From: CAVQBP01 sp963782475
GTDB taxonomy: Bacteria > Bacteroidota > Ignavibacteria > Ignavibacteriales > Ignavibacteriaceae
NCBI GenBank assembly: GCA_963782475.1
Contig: CAWAJW010000008.1
Span: 298,130-362,129 of the forward strand
Direction: 5' to 3'
Length of the DNA stretch: 64,000 nt
Of the stretch, positions 16,622 through 25,566 are shown piece by piece. The stretch's first letter is position 1. Each line of letters starts with the position of its first letter. Both the position numbers and the translations under genes were made by a program. The notes under the pieces were generated by a model that saw only the letters and a list, made by a program, of their open reading frames with translations, was not told where the DNA came from and ran no database searches.

Positions 16622-17593
16622 ATGGAATATACTTTTTTAGGAAGAACAGGATTAAAGGTTAGCAAAATATGTCTCGGCACGATGAATTTCGGGCCTTATA
16701 CATCTGAAGAAGACAGCTTTAAAATTATGGACAAAGCTTTAGAGCTTGGAATAAATTTTTTCGATACTGCAAATGTTTACGGATGGGACAAGGGTGTTGG
16801 ACTTACCGAGAAAATTATTGGTAAATGGCTTGAACAAGGAAACAGCAGAAGAGAAAGTATTGTTCTTGCAACAAAAGTTTATGGAAAAATGGGTGAAGGA
16901 GTAAATGATCAGAAGTTATCAGCTTATAATATTCGCAGAGCTTGTGAAGATAGTCTAAAAAGATTAAAAACAGATCATATAGACCTTTACCAGATGCACC
17001 ATATTGATAGAGATACTCCATGGGAGGAAATATGGCAGGCTATGGAACAGTTAGTTAAAGAAGGGAAGATTACATATGTCGGCAGCAGCAATTTTGCAGC
17101 GTGGAATATTGTTGAAGCAAATTATAAAGCCAAATCAAGAAATTTTCTCGGTCTGGTTTCCGAACAAAGCATATATAGTTTAAGGAACAGGAATATTGAA
17201 CTTGAAGTTATCCCTGCCTGCAGGGCAATGGGTGTGGGAATAATCCCTTGGAGCCCAATGGCCGGCGGTATGCTTTGCGGAATTCTCGATAAGCCGAAAT
17301 CTGGAAGAAGAAGCAGGGAACCGTTACAAAAATCGGTTGAAAAGCTTCATCCTCAAATTGAAGCTTATGAAAAACTTTGTAAAGAAATAGGAGAAGAACC
17401 GGCTGATGTTGCATTAGCATGGGTACTGCATAATAAAGATATTACATCACCAATTGTCGGACCAAGAACCTTGAAACAACTGGAAGAAAATGTATCAGCT
17501 TTGGATGTTAAGTTTTCCGAAGAGACATTAAAGAAATTAGATGAAATCTGGCCTGGCCCCGGAAATCAGGCTCCGGAAGCATATGCCTGGTAG
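16622..17593 (+). CDS. aldo/keto reductase
   Basis: A 323-residue NAD(P)H-dependent oxidoreductase of the aldo/keto reductase superfamily, cytosolic. The catalytic tetrad is visible: Asp48 and Tyr53 (FFDTANVYG), Lys85 (VLATKVYG) and His126 (DLYQMHHID). The cofactor end is IVGPRTLKQLEENVSALD. The N-terminus MEYTFLGRTGLKVSKICLGT and the overall pattern place it with YghZ/voltage-channel-beta-like reductases. The ATG at 16622 is chosen because AGGAG lies six bases upstream and the conserved family start begins there. It is convergent with the next gene and shares a terminator with it. The substrate is unknown. Confidence 0.92.
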   Translation: MEYTFLGRTGLKVSKICLGTMNFGPYTSEEDSFKIMDKALELGINFFDTANVYGWDKGVGLTEKIIGKWLEQGNSRRESIVLATKVYGKMGEGVNDQKLSAYNIRRACEDSLKRLKTDHIDLYQMHHIDRDTPWEEIWQAMEQLVKEGKITYVGSSNFAAWNIVEANYKAKSRNFLGLVSEQSIYSLRNRNIELEVIPACRAMGVGIIPWSPMAGGMLCGILDKPKSGRRSREPLQKSVEKLHPQIEAYEKLCKEIGEEPADVALAWVLHNKDITSPIVGPRTLKQLEENVSALDVKFSEETLKKLDEIWPGPGNQAPEAYAW

Positions 17594-17608
17594 TTATGTA
17601 ACAGCGAT

Positions 17609-17637
17609 GTAGAGAATGCAAAATTTGCATTCTCTAC
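17609..17637. terminator. bidirectional hairpin terminator overlapping a stop codon
   Basis: Perfect inverted repeat with two 14-base arms (GTAGAGAATGCAAA and TTTGCATTCTCTAC) around a single A. It lies 16 bases after the reductase stop. Its right arm contains the stop codon of the minus-strand epimerase (17634-17636), so the hairpin can end transcripts from both convergent genes. There is no clear U-tract on the plus strand. Confidence 0.65.
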
Positions 17638-18566
17638 TGCATTCCCTTCATGCTCATAATTGTTTCTTCAATCCCTTGTTCATAAGATGCCGGTGTATAA
17701 TCGAACTTCTTTTCAAACTTTGAAGAATCAAATATATAATCATCTTCATATTGGTAAAGCATTTCAGTAAGCTCTCTAATTAAAGGATTAAAAGGTCCTA
17801 TAAGGTTGAATACCCATTTTTTTAGGACTGTATAATCAGCTTTTACATTCAATTTTTCAGCAGCAATTTTAATTAATTCTTCTCCGGTTTTAGCTGGTTT
17901 TGCAGTAGGCATGTGCCAGGTTTGATTAAAGTTAGATTCACTTTTTGACAAGAGGTATAAAGCTTTTCCGCAATCACCGGTATACGTAAAAGAATGTTTA
18001 ACCTTTGCATTACAAAACCATTGAGCTTTTTTCCCCTTTATTAATTTATCAATAACTGAAATAGAAATAATGCTTGCCCCTTCTGAAAATGGGCCGTAAA
18101 AATCCGCAGCTCTTGCAACCAGAGCGGTTATATTTTTATTTTTTATTTCTGAATTTAAATATTCAAGTAGTTTTGCTCTTACTTCACCTTTTTTACTTGA
18201 AGGGTTTACCGGCGTTTCTTCGGTCATCGTTCCATTTACTTTGCCGTAAGCATACACATTGTCGAAAAATATCAACTTAGCATTTTTAGCGCTGCATGCT
18301 TCCACAACATTCCTCATTATCTTCGGCCATTCTTCCTTCCAGACTTTTACGCTGTATGTTAACCCTGCAACGAGATAAACAATTGAAAACTCTTCAATTA
18401 AATTATTTACCTCATCGAAATTTAATAGATCTGCTTTTTCAGATTGGATGCCGTTGATGGTTTTTGAACGGCGGGCAGCTAATTTGATTTTTTGATTATC
18501 AATTAAGAGTTCATTTATTAAAACTTTACTTATTGAACCGCCTGCACCTAGAATTATATGTTTCAT
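17634..18566 (-). CDS. NAD-dependent epimerase/dehydratase family protein (extended SDR)
   Basis: A 310-residue Rossmann-fold SDR. The nucleotide motif is GAGGSIS at residues 7-13, where the last glycine of GxxGxxG is replaced by serine. The active-site YxxxK is Tyr105-Lys109 (VYAYGK), and the NVYAYG context is typical of extended SDRs. The segment ALVARAADFYGPF is conserved in a subgroup of atypical epimerases with unknown substrates. The start ATG at 18566 coincides with the beta-alpha-beta start. It is divergent from moeA across 244 bases and convergent with the reductase. No sugar-nucleotide specificity can be assigned from sequence. Confidence 0.85.
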   Translation of the reverse strand: MKHIILGAGGSISKVLINELLIDNQKIKLAARRSKTINGIQSEKADLLNFDEVNNLIEEFSIVYLVAGLTYSVKVWKEEWPKIMRNVVEACSAKNAKLIFFDNVYAYGKVNGTMTEETPVNPSSKKGEVRAKLLEYLNSEIKNKNITALVARAADFYGPFSEGASIISISVIDKLIKGKKAQWFCNAKVKHSFTYTGDCGKALYLLSKSESNFNQTWHMPTAKPAKTGEELIKIAAEKLNVKADYTVLKKWVFNLIGPFNPLIRELTEMLYQYEDDYIFDSSKFEKKFDYTPASYEQGIEETIMSMKGMQ

Positions 18567-18810
18567 GCTTTACCTTTTTCAAATTAGAATATCTGGTAAA
18601 AACATCCTGCCGGGAATTCATTTTGGAAAGCAATTTTGTAATCCAAATATTCAAAATATTTCTTATTTTAATATATAAAAAAGCGGTCATATAAATAGAA
18701 AATTTTTTGGCTTAGGTTTGAGCGGGATCAAAGTAGTATGTCAATAATGAAATTAATAAGTTCCCGAAAACATATTTTCTTATCTAAAGCTTAATAGAAG
18801 GGAGTAAAAA

Positions 18811-20019
18811 ATGATTTCTATCCAGGCAGCTTTAAATATTGTTCTTGAAAATATTCCTGCCCCCGAATTTGAAGAGGTAAAGCTAATTAACGCCCTGGGT
18901 AAAAAGTCTGCCGAAGATATTTATTCACCTTCCCCGTCTCCGGGATTTAATAATAGTGCAAAAAATGGTTATGCAGTCAGATGGGAAGATTGTCAAAATG
19001 AAAAGCCGTTAAAGATAACAGGAAAAAGTCAGGCGGGAATTTCATTTAAAGGAGAAGTCAAAAATGGAGAAGCTGTAGCCGTCAGCAGCGGTGCAAAGAT
19101 TCCGGAAGGTGCAGATACTGTAATCCCTGTTGACGATATTGAAAAAAGCGGGGATGAAATCCGTATAAAAAAAGCCGATAAGAAATCTCAATACATTAAA
19201 TTTATTGGAGAAGAATACAAAGCCGGCGAACTGCTGATTCCAAAAGAAACAGATTTAAGTTCGGCTCAGCTTGCTCTGCTCGCTTCTATGGGAAGATTAA
19301 AAACCAAGGTATATAAAAGTCCTGCTGTTTCAATTATTGCAACAGGTAGCGAATTAAATAGTGATTATGGCGAATTGGCAGGGGACAAAATATTTGATTC
19401 AAACAGTATAATGTTAGCTTCAGCTGTTAAAGAATGTATGGGCAATCTTGTATATTCTACTGTTGTCGAAGATGATCTTGCTTCAATTACTGAAATTCTC
19501 AGAAGAGCAGAAGAGATTTCAGATATAATATTATTTACCGGCGGAGTATCAATCGGTGAGCATGATTATGTAAAGAATGCTGCTGTTGAATGCGGCTTTA
19601 AAGAACTGTTTTGGGGAGTAAAGCAAAAACCCGGTAAGCCTTTATTATTTGCTGTGAAGTCTGTAAGCCGGAGGACTAAGCTGCTTTTTGGTCTGCCTGG
19701 AAATCCTGTTTCAGCTTATGTCTGTTTTTTCCACTATGCTGCACAGGCTATTTCCCGGTTAAATTGCTCAGGATTGCTGCAAAAAAAAATCTATGCTCCT
19801 TCTTCACAAAAAATAATCAATAATAAGGAGCGGGCTCATATGTTAAGGGTTAAACTGGTAAATGAGGATAATTCATTGAAGTTTGAAGTGCTTGGTAAAC
19901 AGGATTCATACATGCTCACATCAATTTCGGAAGCTGACGGATATATTATAGTGGAAGAAAAGCAGGTTATAGAGAAAGATTCTCCGGTTGAAATATTTTT
20001 ATTTCCGGGCAGGTGGTAG
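18811..20019 (+). CDS. moeA: MoeA-like molybdopterin molybdotransferase
   Basis: A 402-residue protein of the MoeA family, which inserts molybdate into adenylated molybdopterin. Visible family motifs are GAKIPEGADTVIPVDD, the GSEL turn after SIIATG, FTGGVSIGEHDYVKNA and LFGLPGNPVSAYV. The usual MoeA motif SAMDGYA reads SAKNGYA here (Lys51-Asn52), so the conserved acidic residue is replaced by Asn. The start at 18811 follows GGGAG with normal spacing. It lies beside a molybdenum hydroxylase with its MocA and XdhC helpers, which supports a role in their cofactor supply. The Asp-to-Asn change could mean altered activity or a specialised paralogue. Confidence 0.85.
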   Translation: MISIQAALNIVLENIPAPEFEEVKLINALGKKSAEDIYSPSPSPGFNNSAKNGYAVRWEDCQNEKPLKITGKSQAGISFKGEVKNGEAVAVSSGAKIPEGADTVIPVDDIEKSGDEIRIKKADKKSQYIKFIGEEYKAGELLIPKETDLSSAQLALLASMGRLKTKVYKSPAVSIIATGSELNSDYGELAGDKIFDSNSIMLASAVKECMGNLVYSTVVEDDLASITEILRRAEEISDIILFTGGVSIGEHDYVKNAAVECGFKELFWGVKQKPGKPLLFAVKSVSRRTKLLFGLPGNPVSAYVCFFHYAAQAISRLNCSGLLQKKIYAPSSQKIINNKERAHMLRVKLVNEDNSLKFEVLGKQDSYMLTSISEADGYIIVEEKQVIEKDSPVEIFLFPGRW

Positions 20020-20090
20020 AAATAATATAAAAACACAACATCCCCAGATAGATTTTTTGTTATGGTTTCCTGAGCATTTATTATCTCTCC

Positions 20091-22256
20091 TTAAAATTTA
20101 ATTCCAGTTCTAATGAAAAAGTTTCTATTGGCCGATGGTTCAAAAAATCTATCTCCTGCTGCATTCTGTACAATAGAACCGTTATATCTTTTATTAAAAA
20201 TATTATTTATACCTGCAAGAATATTTAGTTCATAATTGTCCATTATAAAATTGTAGCTTAAAAAAAGATCAGCTTTTAAATAGCTGTCATTAATATAATT
20301 TTCTAATGGAGAAACGGAACCGGGTATAGGCCCGTTAAAATCATTTGTAAAATATTTATCGAACCATTCCGCTTTTAAATTGAAAGAAATATTTAACGGC
20401 AGAGCATAATTCAAACCAACTGCAAAATAATTCTGAGGTATTCCCGGAACATAATTGCCATCAAGTTGTTTATATTCATACAATCCCGAATTGCCGGTAA
20501 AACCAATCAAGTAATCTTTAAAAATGAAATGCATTTTTGTATACGAAGCTGAAATGCTCATTTCATTAATCGGGGTCCAGGTTAACTTTATCTCGGCTCC
20601 GATATTCTCCGCTTTCCCTGCATTTTTATAGAATATTTCTTCACTTCCCGTTTCTTGTGATTGATAAGATATAAGCATGTTATTAAAATTCATTACAAAA
20701 AATGCAGTCTCAAAATTTAATTTATACTGCTGAAGAATTCCCCATGCTCCTATTTCATAGCTTTTAATTTTTTCAGGTTCTAAGGAAGGGTTGAATCCGC
20801 CGGTACCTGATGGGTTATTGCTCAATTCGTTTGTTGTCGGCGTTTGAAATGATGTAGCATAATTTGCATAAATTTTTATATATGGAACCGGTAGAAATAT
20901 TATCCCTGCCATAGGGCTGAGATTATTCATTCTTCTTTTCCCTGAATTATTTCCGTCGGTTAATAAATTGTCATTAACTTTAAATAGATAATTATCGAAA
21001 CGCAGTCCTGCCTGTAATTCTATCATTTTATTAAAATTTAATTCTGCATCAATAAAAGGAGCAGTGCCGTTTACGATTTCTTTCTGATTTAATAAAGAAT
21101 TACCGTATTGAAGATTGCTGAAAATATCTTCTGCATTAATATCGGTAGCTGCTAAACCGTTGTTTATATATTCTTTTCTCAGATCATCCTGAAACTCAAA
21201 ATCAAACCCTCCTTTTAGGTTTAAATCTGTTTGTGAAAATATTTCCGGAAATTTCTTTTCAAAAAAAGTTCGGAAACCTCCGGCGTTTCTTTTTAAATCA
21301 ATGATTGTTCCCGGTATAGGATTTAAAAGGGAGCGTCTAATAAAATATAATGTGGTAGTATTCTTAAAATTTTCATTAAATATTGAAGCTAAAGTTATCC
21401 CGTAATTTCCTTCCGATGCTTTTTCTCCTGCACCTTGACTTATAATGTAAGACCTGACATATTCCGGCGAATTTAAAGCATCCGCTTTTGTTAATGAACT
21501 CGGATTTAACAAATATGGAGAGTCGAAATAATTTATTATCCCTTTGATTTTAAATTTATCGGATAAGCTGTATGAAAAAATTGAATTAATTGAAGTTGAA
21601 TTCGCTGACGAATGTTCTCTAAATCCATTATATGATAGTTTATTCAAACTTAAGAGATAGGAAAAATTGGTTAATGTTCCAGAAGCCTTTATATTATAAT
21701 TCCTGAATCCGAAAGATCCTGCAGTGAAAGAAGGATTTATATAAATAGCTTTTCCGGAAGGCTTTTGTGATTTAATATTTATAACTCCTCCTGCAGCATT
21801 CCCATATAGTGAGGAAGCCGGACCATGCAGGACTTCAATACCTCCGATTGAAGAGAAATCCAGATTATTCAATTCAGATTGGCCGTCGGCGAAAGTTAAA
21901 GGAATTCCATCATAAATAATTTTAATGCCTCTTACTCCAAATGAGGCTCTGCTTCCAATTCCCCTTATTGTTATTTTATCTCCCATCGAAGGGTTATTCC
22001 GGCTGCTCACTATTAAACCGGGAACCTGGTCTAACACTTCATTAAGGGAGAGTCCTTTGATTTCATTTTGTATCTGAGCGCTGTCAATATGATCAAATGC
22101 ATATGGAATTTGTAAAATTGAATTTCCTGCCCTGGCAGAAACAACTACAGGTTCCAGAGTATAAACTGTATCCTGGCCAACAGGGTGATTATCCTGTGAA
22201 TGGATGAAGGAATAACAAGAGATAATTATAAAAAAAAATATTTTCTCAAATTTCAT
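20091..22256 (-). CDS. TonB-dependent receptor (siderophore/metal type)
   Basis: About 721 residues from the ATG at 22256; an upstream in-frame ATG at 22334 lacks a signal peptide directly after it and is less likely. The signal peptide is IFFFIIISCYSFIHSQ. Then come a TonB-box-like segment (LEPVVVSARAG), a plug with LNEVLDQVPGLIV, ITIRGIGSRASFGVRGIKII and VLHGPASSLYGNAAGGVINI, and a barrel ending in RNFFIRTGIKF. It has no CarboxypepD domain, unlike the receptors at 1-10003, and resembles classic siderophore/metal receptors. It is divergent from the Tat-exported hydroxylase operon and convergent with moeA. A link to molybdate or metal uptake is only suggested by position. Confidence 0.9.
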   Translation of the reverse strand: MKFEKIFFFIIISCYSFIHSQDNHPVGQDTVYTLEPVVVSARAGNSILQIPYAFDHIDSAQIQNEIKGLSLNEVLDQVPGLIVSSRNNPSMGDKITIRGIGSRASFGVRGIKIIYDGIPLTFADGQSELNNLDFSSIGGIEVLHGPASSLYGNAAGGVINIKSQKPSGKAIYINPSFTAGSFGFRNYNIKASGTLTNFSYLLSLNKLSYNGFREHSSANSTSINSIFSYSLSDKFKIKGIINYFDSPYLLNPSSLTKADALNSPEYVRSYIISQGAGEKASEGNYGITLASIFNENFKNTTTLYFIRRSLLNPIPGTIIDLKRNAGGFRTFFEKKFPEIFSQTDLNLKGGFDFEFQDDLRKEYINNGLAATDINAEDIFSNLQYGNSLLNQKEIVNGTAPFIDAELNFNKMIELQAGLRFDNYLFKVNDNLLTDGNNSGKRRMNNLSPMAGIIFLPVPYIKIYANYATSFQTPTTNELSNNPSGTGGFNPSLEPEKIKSYEIGAWGILQQYKLNFETAFFVMNFNNMLISYQSQETGSEEIFYKNAGKAENIGAEIKLTWTPINEMSISASYTKMHFIFKDYLIGFTGNSGLYEYKQLDGNYVPGIPQNYFAVGLNYALPLNISFNLKAEWFDKYFTNDFNGPIPGSVSPLENYINDSYLKADLFLSYNFIMDNYELNILAGINNIFNKRYNGSIVQNAAGDRFFEPSANRNFFIRTGIKF

Positions 22257-22398
22257 TTTTTCTATTGAAAATATTACAAAGATATATAAAGAGTTGTAAA
22301 CCGGAAATGATTTGAAGCTTATTTTATATTGCAAATGAAAGTACAGTTTTTTATCTTAATTCAAGAAAATTTATATCTTTTATTCCATCGGGGAACAT

Positions 22399-23031
22399 AT
22401 GAAAAAAGAAGAGGGTTCAAACTTGCCTACCCCAAAAAAGGGTTCATTTTCCAGAAGGAAATTTATTAAAGGTGTCGGTTCTACTGTAGCCGGTGCTTAT
22501 TTAATATCTCCCCAGGTCGAAAGCATTACAAAAAAAATCTCAAAAAAAGCCAAGGATATTAAGGAAGGAAAGTATGAGCTTTCTTTTATACTGAACGGGA
22601 AAAAAGTTAATATAATGGTTAAACCTTCAACAACCCTTGCCAAACTTTTAAGAGAAGATTTTCAATTAACAGGGACTAAAATTGTCTGCAACCAGGGCGA
22701 GTGCGGCGGCTGCACAGTTGTTCTTAATGGCAAGGCTGTATATTCATGTCAAATGCTCGCACTCGATGTTGAGGGGAAGGAAGTAACAACAATTGAAGGG
22801 CTGCTTAACGACGGGGAATTAAATCATGTTCAAAAAGCTTTTGCTGAAAAAGACGGACTGCAGTGCGGCTTCTGTACTCCCGGGCAAATAATGGCAGCCT
22901 ACGCTTTATTGAAGAAAAATCCTAATCCTTCCAGAGAAGAAGCAGTTAAAGGAATGTACGGAAATATCTGCAGATGCTCTGCATACCCCAATATCATAGA
23001 TTCTGTTTTAGCTGCTGCCAAATCAAAATAA
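22399..23031 (+). CDS. Tat-exported 2Fe-2S subunit of a molybdenum hydroxylase (PaoA-like)
   Basis: A 210-residue iron-sulfur subunit of the xanthine dehydrogenase family. A twin-arginine signal is present (SRRKFIKGVG, Arg19-Arg20), so the complex is probably exported folded to the periplasm. The plant-type 2Fe-2S cluster is ligated by Cys97, Cys102, Cys105 and Cys117 (CNQGECGGC, then SC); the second cluster by Cys156, Cys159, Cys191 and Cys193 (CGFCTPGQ, then CRC). Only this subunit carries the signal, as in E. coli PaoABC, where the others hitch-hike. It opens an operon with the Mo subunit 20 bases downstream. Confidence 0.92.
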   Translation: MKKEEGSNLPTPKKGSFSRRKFIKGVGSTVAGAYLISPQVESITKKISKKAKDIKEGKYELSFILNGKKVNIMVKPSTTLAKLLREDFQLTGTKIVCNQGECGGCTVVLNGKAVYSCQMLALDVEGKEVTTIEGLLNDGELNHVQKAFAEKDGLQCGFCTPGQIMAAYALLKKNPNPSREEAVKGMYGNICRCSAYPNIIDSVLAAAKSK

Positions 23032-23051
23032 ATTTATGAAGTGAGGAAGTT

Positions 23052-25349
23052 ATGCCCCGGAAAATAGTTAAATCAAAGTTTCATTTTGAAAACAATCTAA
23101 TTGAAACATTAGGTGAAGTTTCTACTGAAAAATATAAACCGCTTCCGCCCGATGATAAACTAAAATATTTAGGAAAAGAGATTCCAAGAATTGACGGATA
23201 TGATAAAGTCAGCGGAGCGCCGGGATATACTTTTGATATTGACTTGCCTCATATGGCTTTTGCCAAAATTCTCCGCTCCCCTTTCCCTAATGCTAAAATA
23301 AAGAACATCGATACGAAAAAAGCTGAAGAGTTAGAGGGAGTATATCAAATTTTAACATATAAAAATGCACCTGAAATAGAATGGTTTCATGGAGCTACTT
23401 TCCTGTTTGATCCGCATGTTCGCTATGAAGGAGATGAAGTTGCCTGCGTTGCAGCTGAAAGTGAAGATACTGCAATAAAAGCTCTTAAATTAATTAAAGT
23501 TGACTATGAAGAGCTTCCTTTTGTTGTTGATGCCGGGGAAGCAATGAAATCCGATGCACCTAAAATTTATGAATCAGGCAATATACAGGGGCAGCCGGAG
23601 AAATATGAAAGGGGAGATGTTGAAAAAGGTTTTAAAGAAGCTGATGCTGTCTTTGAAGAAACCTATAGCACCCAGGTGGTAGTACATAATCCAACTGAAG
23701 TTCATTGCAGTGTCGTTGACTGGTCGCATGATAAATTAACTATTTACGATTCAACACAAGGTATATTCGACGTCAGAGATAGTGCTGCAAAAAGTCTTAA
23801 CGTTGACCAAAGTGATGTAAGAGTAATCAAAAAGTATATGGGAGGAGGTTTCGGCAGTAAATTAGAAATTGGTAAGTATACTGTAATGGCGGCTCTCCTT
23901 TCAAGAAAAACCGGAAGGCCTGTTAAAATAGCTTTAGACAGGAAAGAAATGAATCTGGCTGTCGGAAACCGTCCCGATTCCTTCCAGAAATTAAAAGGCG
24001 GGGCAAAAAAGGACGGAACATTAACGGCATTAACTCTTTATTCTTACGGTTCTGTAGGTGCATATCCGGACAGTGCCGGAACCAGCTGGCCATTAAGGAC
24101 TATGTATAAATGCCCAAATGTTAAAACCGAAGAATATAATGTTTTTATAAATGCAGGCAGAGCAAGACCGTTCAGAGCTCCCGGGCATGTGCAAGGAATT
24201 TTTGCATTAGATTCCTTAATTGATGATTTAGCGGATAAAATTGGAATGGATCCTCTTGATTTCAGATTAAAGAATATTGCTGAAGTAGACCAGGTTTTTA
24301 ATGTTCCTTATACATCCAAATTATTGAAAGAAGCCTATTTAAAAGGTGCTGAAGCAATTGATTGGTACAAAAAAAGAAAACCGGCAGGTTCAGATAAAGG
24401 TACGGTTAAAAAAGGATTCGGGATGGCTTCGCAAATTTGGTGGGGGGGCGGCGGACCTCCTGCCGGTGCTTTATTAAAATTAAATGATGACGGTTCTGCA
24501 AGAGTGATTGCAGGAACACAGGATCTGGGAACAGGGACATATACTTATATTGCAATGGTGGCTGCCGAAATCCTCGAAATACCGCTTGAAAAAATTTCTG
24601 TCACTTTGGGAGATACGGGAATAGCCCCATTCTGCGGAAGCAGCGGAGGAAGCACTACTGCATCATCTGTTTCACCTGCAGTTAGAGATGCTGCAGAAAA
24701 AATGAAAGAGAAGCTTTTATCTGCGGCTGCGGCTATTTGGGAAATCCCGCAGGAGCAGCTTGTATATTCTGAAGGAAAAGTATTAAATAGTAAAGATAAA
24801 TCTGAACAAATCACCATTTCAGAAATAATTAATAAGCTGCATCAAAAGACGTTAATTACAGAAGGTGCAAGAGAAGAAAACCCCAAAGGATATACAACCA
24901 ACACTTTTGGCGCTCAATTTGCCGAAGTTGAAGTTGACACCGATACCGGGAAAGTGAGGGTGCTGAAAGTTGTTGCCGCTCATGATATCGGGAGAGTTTT
25001 GAATAAAAAAACTTTGGATAATCAATTTCACGGCGGAATTATACAAGGGCTGGGTTATGCGCTTATGGAAGATAGGGTAATTGACAGGAATACGGGAAAA
25101 GTGTTAACTACCGATTTACATAATTATAAAATGCCTACAATCGCAGATGCACCAGAAATTGAAGTGTATATTGTTAGTGAAGGGGATTCATTATTAAGCA
25201 ATACAGGCGTAAAAGGAATTGGTGAACCGGCCATAATTCCGACTGCAGGAGCAATAGCAAATGCAGTTTATAATGCTCTTGGAGTTCGAATTAAATCTTT
25301 ACCAATTACACCTGATAAAATTTTGAAAGCTCTTTATTTAAAAAGTTAA
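23052..25349 (+). CDS. molybdopterin-binding subunit of a xanthine dehydrogenase family enzyme (PaoC-like)
   Basis: A 765-residue catalytic subunit. Diagnostic motifs are MGGGFGSK (Mo-cofactor loop), ARPFRAPGHVQG, GTQDLGTGTYTYIAMVAAEI, SSGGSTTASSVS and the active-site glutamate Glu725 in GIGEPAIIP. Enzymes of this family hydroxylate aldehydes, purines or other N-heterocycles, using molybdenum and passing electrons to 2Fe-2S and FAD. There is no signal peptide of its own, consistent with export on the Tat-bearing partner. Substrate cannot be read from sequence; PaoABC-type aromatic aldehyde oxidation is the closest model. The FAD subunit follows after an unusually repeat-rich 217-base gap. Confidence 0.92.
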   Translation: MPRKIVKSKFHFENNLIETLGEVSTEKYKPLPPDDKLKYLGKEIPRIDGYDKVSGAPGYTFDIDLPHMAFAKILRSPFPNAKIKNIDTKKAEELEGVYQILTYKNAPEIEWFHGATFLFDPHVRYEGDEVACVAAESEDTAIKALKLIKVDYEELPFVVDAGEAMKSDAPKIYESGNIQGQPEKYERGDVEKGFKEADAVFEETYSTQVVVHNPTEVHCSVVDWSHDKLTIYDSTQGIFDVRDSAAKSLNVDQSDVRVIKKYMGGGFGSKLEIGKYTVMAALLSRKTGRPVKIALDRKEMNLAVGNRPDSFQKLKGGAKKDGTLTALTLYSYGSVGAYPDSAGTSWPLRTMYKCPNVKTEEYNVFINAGRARPFRAPGHVQGIFALDSLIDDLADKIGMDPLDFRLKNIAEVDQVFNVPYTSKLLKEAYLKGAEAIDWYKKRKPAGSDKGTVKKGFGMASQIWWGGGGPPAGALLKLNDDGSARVIAGTQDLGTGTYTYIAMVAAEILEIPLEKISVTLGDTGIAPFCGSSGGSTTASSVSPAVRDAAEKMKEKLLSAAAAIWEIPQEQLVYSEGKVLNSKDKSEQITISEIINKLHQKTLITEGAREENPKGYTTNTFGAQFAEVEVDTDTGKVRVLKVVAAHDIGRVLNKKTLDNQFHGGIIQGLGYALMEDRVIDRNTGKVLTTDLHNYKMPTIADAPEIEVYIVSEGDSLLSNTGVKGIGEPAIIPTAGAIANAVYNALGVRIKSLPITPDKILKALYLKS

Positions 25350-25378
25350 AACTTATTATATATCAATTTTAATTTTAG

Positions 25379-25514
25379 CAGCACAGATTACACAATTAGT
25401 TTCGGGAACTGAAATCTGTGCTTAATTAAATTGCAATAAAAAAACTAAAGTTGTAAAATAAAAATGCAGCACATATTTCTCTACTTTAATCGCTCCGTTT
25501 AATCTGTGCTGCAT
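25379..25514. repeat. nested inverted and direct repeats between Mo and FAD subunit genes
   Basis: AGCACAGATT (25380-25389) pairs perfectly with AATCTGTGCT at 25413-25422. The same 10-mer AATCTGTGCT recurs at 25501-25510. ATGCAGCACA (25464-25473) pairs with TGTGCTGCAT (25505-25514). Two alternative hairpins can therefore form, sharing arms. Position inside an operon suggests attenuation, mRNA processing or differential stability; a remnant mobile repeat is also possible. Confidence 0.6.
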
Positions 25515-25566
25515 GTGAACAATTAATATTAAATTTAATAAAATTTAGTTTAATATAGGAAATATT

